Assembly (NCBI GenBank): GCA_937906355.1
Contig: CALCWF010000018.1
Span: 1-20,671 of the forward strand
Length of the DNA: 20,671 nucleotides
Direction: 5' to 3'
Source: an uncultured Rickettsiales bacterium
GTDB taxonomy: Bacteria > Pseudomonadota > Alphaproteobacteria > Rickettsiales > Deianiraeaceae
The notes below the pieces were generated by a model. It searched no databases. It was not told the DNA's origin and saw only the letters and a program-made list of their open reading frames with translations. A program made the position numbers and the translations under genes. This document shows, in pieces, positions 15,461-20,671 of the stretch. Position 1 is the first letter of the stretch, and each line of letters starts with the position of its first letter.

Positions 15461-17059
15461 TTAATAACCATTTTTGTGTTTTTTGCTTATATGTTCTGTG
15501 AGAGTCGATAGATCCTTATTAGCTTCGTCTGTCATTATAGTCTTTACTTTTTTGTCCATTTCTAACACCTTATATACATAGTTTATAGCATTTTTTATCT
15601 GCAATTTGCTCTCACGGTTAAGATTCAAAAGTCTATCATCGATCGCTTGTTGTGACCACTCATCGAGAGCATTATATGCTTTTACTATTTTTGGTTCTTT
15701 ATTTTTTTTTTCTTGAATTCTTTTCTTTGTGCTTTCAATTCCTTCTGCATGATATTCATCGACATCTTCATGTGTGTTTGAATTGCATGTATGCAAATTC
15801 ATGGCACATATAGGACAATAATTCTCGTTGCCTTTAACAAACGCCAAGGCCGCGGCCGAAAACTCTTTTTGTTTATCGCATACTGTTAAAACGTTTTCAT
15901 CTTTATAGTAATTTGGTAATTGCCGCCTACCTACCATTTTTTCTTGTTCACCTAGTGGAATTGGGCATTTCAATCTATATCCATCTGTCCACCTATGTCT
16001 TATATCTTTGAGGCATGGTTCTGCGATGCAGATGGATTTGAGCGTGACGGGTTCACAATTGATAAACTGAACGAGTTCACTATTATCAAGCTCGACTTTA
16101 TACTTTTTATCTATCTCTTTATCTACTTTTTTACCTGCGTTGTACAAACGAGTGCATAAGTATTTAACAACTTCGTTTAAGGAAATTATACCATTGTTGT
16201 CTTTTGTTCTTTTATACATCATTTCCAAAAGGGCATTGAGTGAATTGATTATATCTTGTTTTGTTTCTACTGTCTCTTTGATTTTCGCTAGATTTCTTTC
16301 AGTTGCTATTTCGTTATATCGCTTGTTGAATGCTACGAGCCCGTTTAATAAACATTCCGTTGTGACCATGAAATTACCTTTGATAAGAGTCGCATTTTTA
16401 TTGTCCGTTTGGCTTCTGCACTTGCTTGATGCGACTACATCTGATATGTAGTAGTGATAACAAAAATTACTTTTGTTAGATTCGTCATAATGCTTTTTTA
16501 TATTTCTGAAACCATCGGCGTATTCTTTAAGACAAGGTAGATTTGACATTAGTACAGTAATGAAGAACTTTTCCTTTTCCTCGAAGCTGGCGAACTTTTC
16601 TTCTTTGTTTTTGACGATTGATGACGATTCATTTTCTTGTTCGTCATTCTCGATTATCTTGTTTGGATTTTCATCTTTTACATCTTTTTTTGCGTCTTCT
16701 TCTGTAATGCTGTTTATATTATTCTCATTGTCGTTGGAGATGTCGTTTATAAAATTTATACTGTTTATATTTATCTGATTTTTATCAAAATCTTTTTCAT
16801 TTTCAAAATTTTCCTTCTCTTCTTTTTTGTTATTAACGACAATCTTTTCTAATTTCTTTTCAACTTGTTCGTTTTGTTCGTCTTTATTGACTAATTCATT
16901 TTTGTTATATTCATTATCTTTGATAACGTTGTTATTATTGACCGTTGCATTATTTGCTTCATTATTTGCTACATCGTTCGTATCTTTTTTCAAAAGCTCG
17001 ACCATTTCAATCCAGACATTCTCTTTTTGGGCAGAACCTTTACTTTGCATATAAAACAT
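15461..17059 (-). CDS. Unrecognised 532-residue protein with acidic disordered N-terminus and a Cys-rich motif
   Basis: I do not recognise this protein. Residues 1-165 are low-complexity and rich in Asn, Glu, Lys and Asp, probably disordered. From about 165 the sequence looks folded and helical: FFITVLMSNLPCLKEYADGF, then a central helical part, then a Cys-containing region (CEPVTLKSICIAEPCLKDIRH, CPIP). A zinc-binding-like motif CPICAMNLHTC is followed by NTHEDVDEYH, and the protein ends in a charged helical tail (residues ~440-532). There is no signal peptide and no transmembrane segment, so it is probably cytoplasmic, or exported by a non-Sec route. Translation may begin at 17059 or at the ATG at 17050. 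It is divergent from fabG across a 137-base gap, has a likely terminator, and lies upstream of nrdD on the same strand but 253 bases away. A lineage-specific protein or type IV effector is conceivable but unsupported. Confidence 0.75.
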   Translation of the reverse strand: MFYMQSKGSAQKENVWIEMVELLKKDTNDVANNEANNATVNNNNVIKDNEYNKNELVNKDEQNEQVEKKLEKIVVNNKKEEKENFENEKDFDKNQININSINFINDISNDNENNINSITEEDAKKDVKDENPNKIIENDEQENESSSIVKNKEEKFASFEEKEKFFITVLMSNLPCLKEYADGFRNIKKHYDESNKSNFCYHYYISDVVASSKCRSQTDNKNATLIKGNFMVTTECLLNGLVAFNKRYNEIATERNLAKIKETVETKQDIINSLNALLEMMYKRTKDNNGIISLNEVVKYLCTRLYNAGKKVDKEIDKKYKVELDNSELVQFINCEPVTLKSICIAEPCLKDIRHRWTDGYRLKCPIPLGEQEKMVGRRQLPNYYKDENVLTVCDKQKEFSAAALAFVKGNENYCPICAMNLHTCNSNTHEDVDEYHAEGIESTKKRIQEKKNKEPKIVKAYNALDEWSQQAIDDRLLNLNRESKLQIKNAINYVYKVLEMDKKVKTIMTDEANKDLSTLTEHISKKHKNGY

Positions 17060-17076
17060 ATAAAACTAAAACAACA

Positions 17077-17117
17077 ATGTTTACTAATTTTCTATTGAGA
17101 CGAAAAGCAGTAAACAT
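17077..17117. promoter_or_regulatory. 9-bp inverted repeat straddling the fabG -35 box
   Basis: ATGTTTACT (17077-17085) and its exact inverse AGTAAACAT (17109-17117) are separated by 23 bases, 32 bp centre to centre, or about three helical turns. The -35 box lies between the arms and the right arm ends just before the -10. It also lies in the upstream region of the divergent unknown gene, so one regulator could serve both. Confidence 0.5.
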
Positions 17118-17124
17118 CTATATT
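17095..17124 (+). promoter_or_regulatory. Sigma-70-type promoter of fabG
   Basis: TTGAGA (17095-17100, 5/6), an 18-base spacer and TATATT (17119-17124, 5/6). Transcription would begin near 17131, leaving a leader of about 66 bases. Confidence 0.55.
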
Positions 17125-17196
17125 ATAACAAATTTTAATCGTCGATGCAACTAAATAATTGCAAAATAAAAAAATTGTAAATGATTAGCACTTGAT

Positions 17197-17943
17197 ATGC
17201 TGAAAGGAAAGAAGGTTTTGTTGACCGGTGCGACAGGTGGAATTGGGAGAGCTGTATGTGAACTTTTTGTCAAGAATGATGCAGAATTATTCATCACAGA
17301 TACGTCGGAATCTTTACTGGCAGAACTGAGTGATGAGTTAAAGAAAATAAAATTAGACGCTAAGATAGCATATAGTGTGTGTGATTTATCGAATAGAGAT
17401 AGTATTGTTGATTTAGTCAAAACTGCAAACGATCAAATGGGTGGCGTTGACGTTTTGATTGGAAATGCCGGAGTAAATATTGATACGTTGACTTTGAGGA
17501 TGACTGACGACCAATGGCAGAAGGTTATAGATATTAATTTGACGGCAAATTTTGTTTTATCACGTGAGTGTGCGAAGATAATGATGAAAAGACGATATGG
17601 GAGGATCATTAATATGGTCTCCGTTGTTGGTCTTACCGGCAACGTTGGTCAAGCAAATTACTCTGCGAGTAAGGGAGGTTTGGCCTCTATGACGAAGTGT
17701 TTCGCACAAGAGTATGCGTCTCGCGGTATAACTGCAAATTGTATTGCTCCCGGCTTTATAGAGACACCAATGACGATGAAGATGACTGAGGAGGCACGTA
17801 AAGCGATAGCGGATAAAATACCTATGAAGAAGTATGGACAACCAATAGACGTTGCGAATGCGTGCTTATTTTTATCGTCCGATATGGCTAGTTATATAAC
17901 TGGCGAGACATTGTCGGTTAATGGTGGTTTACTGATGAGATAG
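17197..17943 (+). CDS. fabG: 3-oxoacyl-[acyl-carrier-protein] reductase FabG
   Basis: A 248-residue classical short-chain dehydrogenase of the usual FabG length. The cofactor motif is TGATGGIG (10-17), with NAG at 90-92, Asn114, and the catalytic Ser142, Tyr155 and Lys159 in VSVVGLTGNVGQANYSASKGG. IAPGFIETPMT and the ending SLSVNGG-type (TLSVNGGLLMR) are typical FabG. It reduces 3-ketoacyl-ACP with NADPH in each round of fatty-acid elongation. acpP and fabD/fabF, common neighbours, are absent, so it stands alone with its own promoter. There is no Shine-Dalgarno. Other short-chain dehydrogenases share this fold, but the whole-length similarity supports FabG. Confidence 0.9.
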   Translation: MLKGKKVLLTGATGGIGRAVCELFVKNDAELFITDTSESLLAELSDELKKIKLDAKIAYSVCDLSNRDSIVDLVKTANDQMGGVDVLIGNAGVNIDTLTLRMTDDQWQKVIDINLTANFVLSRECAKIMMKRRYGRIINMVSVVGLTGNVGQANYSASKGGLASMTKCFAQEYASRGITANCIAPGFIETPMTMKMTEEARKAIADKIPMKKYGQPIDVANACLFLSSDMASYITGETLSVNGGLLMR

Positions 17944-17993
17944 TTCGAATAGTTCGAGAGATTGCTTGATTTTGATGTAAGTAAAAAATTTAA

Positions 17994-18034
17994 TTAGCAC
18001 TCTTGAAAAAAAATAAATTTTTTTATCTCATTAA
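17994..18034 (+). promoter_or_regulatory. Candidate heat-shock control region of groES
   Basis: CTTGAA (18002-18007) matches a sigma-32 (RpoH) -35 element, and TCTCATTA (18026-18033) is a fair match to its CCCCATnT -10. Overlapping it, TTAGCACTC (17994-18002) equals the left half of the HrcA operator CIRCE. The matching right half GAGTGCTAA is not present at the required spacing, so HrcA control is doubtful and RpoH control is the better guess. Confidence 0.4.
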
Positions 18035-18060
18035 AGTGTAGATGTTTTTGAAAAGTGTAT

Positions 18061-18351
18061 ATGAAGATTAAGCCAATTCGTGATTATGTTTTGATTAGGA
18101 GATTAGATAATGAAAGTAAGACCTCCGGTGGATTGATAATTCCAGATACAGCGAAAGAGAAGCCAGTTCAAGGTATTGTTATCGCGGTTGGCGAAGGAAA
18201 GATCGATGATAACGGCAATCTTGTGAAGCCGGTTGTCAAAAAAAACGACAAGGTTTTGTTTACAAAGTGGTCTGGTACTGAGATAAAAATGAACGACGAG
18301 ACGGTTGTTGTTATGAAAGAGAGCGATATAATTGCCGTTATAGAAGACTAA
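18061..18351 (+). CDS. groES: GroES co-chaperonin (Cpn10)
   Basis: 96 residues from the ATG at 18061, which gives the standard MKIKPIRDYVLIRRL start; a GTG at 18055 would add only two residues. The mobile loop SKTSGGLIIPDTAKEKP, the GxVxAVGxGK turn and the ending VVMKESDIIAVIED are all typical. GroES forms the lid of the GroEL folding cage in the cytosol. groEL normally follows directly, but here the next gene is virB4 on the opposite strand, so groEL must be elsewhere. A candidate heat-shock promoter precedes the gene and there is no Shine-Dalgarno. Confidence 0.95.
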   Translation: MKIKPIRDYVLIRRLDNESKTSGGLIIPDTAKEKPVQGIVIAVGEGKIDDNGNLVKPVVKKNDKVLFTKWSGTEIKMNDETVVVMKESDIIAVIED

Positions 18352-18403
18352 TTAATGTCGAGTTGAGGCACAGTAGGTGATTTTCGACAATCTGTCTAGA
18401 GTG

Positions 18404-20671
18404 TCATAGATTATGCAATTTCTCAAAGAATATTGGAAGCCATTTATTACTATCGTCTCCATATTCCTTGCGAATTTGGTCGACCATAAGACATAATTCT
18501 TGCCTACCGGACAATATGTTTACCATGTCTTCCATGCCAGTCATATTTATTCTTGCGACGACGCCATCTATATCTTGTTTTAGTAAGAAGAAACGGCTCG
18601 AAGGATCTGTTGTTTTGACGAGTGCTAGTTCTCTTTGAGATAGCATGAATACGTCTCGATATACGTTTGTTGCCTTTAGATTAGCTAAGAAAATTTGTGT
18701 TGCTGTTTGCTGAACTAGTGTATCGCTAATATCACTTTTTGCCGCATCTTCAACGGATTGAGTAGCGAATACGCAGAACGCGTTCAGTTTTCTCATTACT
18801 TTTAGCCAGTCTTTTATTTTCGGAGCGAATACTTTATTGCCGATTAACGCCCAGGCTTCGTCCATGACGATCATTGTTGGAGAGCCATCCAGTGATTGAT
18901 TTATTTTATGGAATATATATAGCATTACAGGTGCTAGTGCAATAGGATCTTTCATAATTTCTGCCATATCAAAAGCAAAAGTACGATTTGTTGAGAAATC
19001 CAACATATCATGATCGTTATCGAAAATACCGGCTTTTGAACCGTCTGAGTGCCACATTTTTAGACGAACAGCTAGACTGTTTCCAGTTTCTAGACCTAAG
19101 AATGGGGCTAAATTACGTAGCAATCTTTCGTGTTTTGGTAGACGATAGATGCCGTCAACGGCGTTTGCTAGAATTTGCGTCTCGTCAGCACCTACGACTT
19201 CTCCGTGAACTGAGACGAGAATTGTTAGCCATTCGATCAGAAAATTACGATTTTCAGGTGTATCGTCTAAGAAAAGAGGATTAAAATTACAGCACAAGCC
19301 GGAATCTATTCTTGTATAACTGCCATTTATTGCACGAATGAATAATTCAGCACCTCTATCTTTATCAAAAAAGAAAAGTCTTGGTTTAAATTTCTGTGCC
19401 TGTGCTGCGAGGAAGTTTAAGAGCAATGTTTTACCGCCGCCCGTTGGACCAATTATCATTGTATGTCCGACGTCACGTGTATGAAAGTTGAAGAAATAAG
19501 GCGTACCGGACGATGTATCCATTACTGTTACCGCGTTTCCCCAGTGATTTCCATTGATTTTTCCGCAAGGGAAATTATGAAACGAGACGAATCCTGCAAG
19601 ATTGAGTGTATTTATTGTTGATTTTCGTACTATAAAGGAGTTATTACCCGGAAATTGAGCCCAGAAGCATGGCTCCATGTTTATACTCTCGCGTACGGCG
19701 GTAATCCCAACATTCGAGAACTGCACGACGGCTTGCGAACAAACATCGTCTAAGTCCTTTTGGTCGTCTGCTACGCACATAATTGTCAGATGATGTAGAC
19801 CGAATCCAAATATTCCACTCATTGCCATATCGAGTGCGTTATTGATTTCCATTGTCTGAGAAACCGCAACGTCATCCGATTGTTGCAATCTTCTTTGTTG
19901 TAATTGCATTTTTGATATTGCCGATTGTCTTTCCGTAAAGGTGTATGTTTGTGTGATGATAAACTCTGACGGCATGCTTAGAAAACCATCTAAAATACCC
20001 GCATAGGTTTCCGGTCTGTATTCTTTCAAGCTGATCATTCCGGCGAATTTATGATGGTTGGCGCCAAAGATTTCTATTGTTTTATGTCCGAAATATAATC
20101 TTTGAGTATTGATGTATTTTGCAATACTGCCTCTTGGAACTAACATTTGTTGCTCGTAGCATACATTTGCTATTCTTCCTAGAAATTCGCATATCTCAGA
20201 AAAGCATCCTTCTTCTGTTTTTCTCATTCCTAGAAGCTTTGGTTTATAAGATATTAAGCCGTTTAATAGTCTATCTCTGGTTTCTGATAGATCGGCATAT
20301 GCCTCTTGCATAATTTTATTTTCTATATTTATCATTGGTAGAAATTTTCCGAGTATCATTTTTATGAATGATACAGTCTTTTTTGAACTTTGTTTTATTA
20401 TTGTTAGATAGTATTCATTGATGAATGTTTTCTCAGGACCGTGTTTTCTTTTCCATTGATCGTTTAACATTTTTGTGAATGTATTGTTAAACTCTCCCTC
20501 TGGAAATGCTGAATATTTACGCCTAATCATGTGGACACATATCGATAGACCGTCCGTTGCCATTCCTTTAAACAAATTATTTCTGAGGGCTTTTTTACAA
20601 TCGACATCTTCATCGTCGGCCGTTTGAAAGGAATAACCCTCAAGTTTTATAACAGATATTAGTTCTCCGTT
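18404..20671 (-). CDS. virB4: VirB4-type ATPase of a type IV secretion system (5' end cut by window edge)
   Basis: About 755 residues are visible. The frame stays open to the right edge, and the upstream codons give GELISVIKLEGYSFQTADDEDVD...ALRNNLFKGMATDG, the typical alphaproteobacterial VirB4 N-terminus, so the TTG near 20575 is internal and about 40 residues are missing. The N-terminal CagE/TrbE/VirB domain contains SICVHMIRRK. The C-terminal ATPase domain has Walker A GPTGGGKT (around 19430-19455), DKDRGAELFIRA, and Walker B TMIVMDEAWALIG (around 18840-18880), then VFATQSVEDA. VirB4 energises assembly and substrate transfer at the inner membrane. Its presence implies conjugation or effector delivery; other virB genes would lie past the right end. 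It is convergent with groES. Confidence 0.95.
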   Translation of the reverse strand, partial: NGELISVIKLEGYSFQTADDEDVDCKKALRNNLFKGMATDGLSICVHMIRRKYSAFPEGEFNNTFTKMLNDQWKRKHGPEKTFINEYYLTIIKQSSKKTVSFIKMILGKFLPMINIENKIMQEAYADLSETRDRLLNGLISYKPKLLGMRKTEEGCFSEICEFLGRIANVCYEQQMLVPRGSIAKYINTQRLYFGHKTIEIFGANHHKFAGMISLKEYRPETYAGILDGFLSMPSEFIITQTYTFTERQSAISKMQLQQRRLQQSDDVAVSQTMEINNALDMAMSGIFGFGLHHLTIMCVADDQKDLDDVCSQAVVQFSNVGITAVRESINMEPCFWAQFPGNNSFIVRKSTINTLNLAGFVSFHNFPCGKINGNHWGNAVTVMDTSSGTPYFFNFHTRDVGHTMIIGPTGGGKTLLLNFLAAQAQKFKPRLFFFDKDRGAELFIRAINGSYTRIDSGLCCNFNPLFLDDTPENRNFLIEWLTILVSVHGEVVGADETQILANAVDGIYRLPKHERLLRNLAPFLGLETGNSLAVRLKMWHSDGSKAGIFDNDHDMLDFSTNRTFAFDMAEIMKDPIALAPVMLYIFHKINQSLDGSPTMIVMDEAWALIGNKVFAPKIKDWLKVMRKLNAFCVFATQSVEDAAKSDISDTLVQQTATQIFLANLKATNVYRDVFMLSQRELALVKTTDPSSRFFLLKQDIDGVVARINMTGMEDMVNILSGRQELCLMVDQIRKEYGDDSNKWLPIFFEKLHNL

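Noticed and set aside
15271..15471. 66-codon minus-strand open frame overlapping the end of the unknown gene and the nrdD promoter
   Set aside because: It has no resemblance to a known protein, covers the terminator and promoter signals, and its composition is that of AT-rich intergenic DNA.
18356..18389. TGTCGA...TCGACA inverted repeat between groES and virB4 as a bidirectional terminator
   Set aside because: The arms are only 6 bp, the loop is 22 bases, and no T-tract follows on either side.
1..20671. CRISPR array, insertion sequence, phage or toxin-antitoxin module
   Set aside because: I found no regularly spaced direct repeats, transposase, integrase, or small paired genes in any gap.

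Overview
The window is mainly a piece of an AT-rich (roughly one-third G+C by eye) Gram-negative genome. Several proteins look alphaproteobacterial: the glycyl-tRNA synthetase beta subunit opens with an 'FSEEIPA' N-terminus, RpoD has an alphaproteobacterial-type region 1.1 and the large non-essential region, there is a periplasmic penicillin-binding-protein activator, and LptB is present. A type IV secretion ATPase (VirB4) suggests a host-associated lifestyle. An oxygen-sensitive class III ribonucleotide reductase (NrdD with its activase NrdG) suggests an anaerobic one. A gut, rumen or anaerobic-protist associate, or a Rickettsiales/Holosporales-like symbiont, would fit. The sequence alone does not settle which, and that placement is inference.

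Layout. Positions 1-~570 look foreign: about 50% G+C, a perfect Shine-Dalgarno, and Firmicutes-like MacB/MacA-type export genes. They are fused in frame at the conserved Q-loop of an ABC ATPase to the AT-rich amino-acid-transporter-type half that belongs to the rest of the contig. This is most simply a metagenome assembly chimera. From ~570 onward: the N-terminal half of that ATPase and a PBP activator (minus strand), divergent from rpoD, hflC and an EamA-type permease (plus strand). Next is a minus-strand block of rlmB, lptB and glyS, then a plus-strand tRNA-Arg(UCU) and nrdG. After these come minus-strand HU, nrdD and an unrecognised 532-residue protein, then plus-strand fabG and groES, and finally a convergent virB4 that runs off the right end.

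The genes are core functions: transcription, translation, rRNA modification, LPS export, cell-wall synthesis, fatty-acid synthesis, dNTP synthesis, chaperone and secretion. They do not form one dedicated pathway. What stands out is their arrangement and style. Pairs that are normally adjacent are separated within the visible region (glyS without glyQ, hflC without hflK, groES without groEL, nrdD and nrdG apart and convergent, fabG without acpP). None of the 13 alphaproteobacterial-type genes with a visible start has a recognisable Shine-Dalgarno. Several proteins carry long Lys/Asn/Asp-rich low-complexity extensions or insertions (RpoD, the ABC ATPase, RlmB, GlyS, the unknown protein).

Regulatory structure visible in the gaps includes three intrinsic terminators, several sigma-70-like promoters and a candidate heat-shock promoter at groES. 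There is also a 14-bp palindrome found in nearly identical form upstream of two genes, a 9-bp inverted repeat straddling the fabG promoter, and a stem-loop at the predicted 5' end of the nrdD transcript. I found no CRISPR array, insertion sequence or defence system, and no convincing new multi-gene system. The most novel material is the unrecognised protein, the palindrome family, the SD-less translation and the low-complexity insertions.
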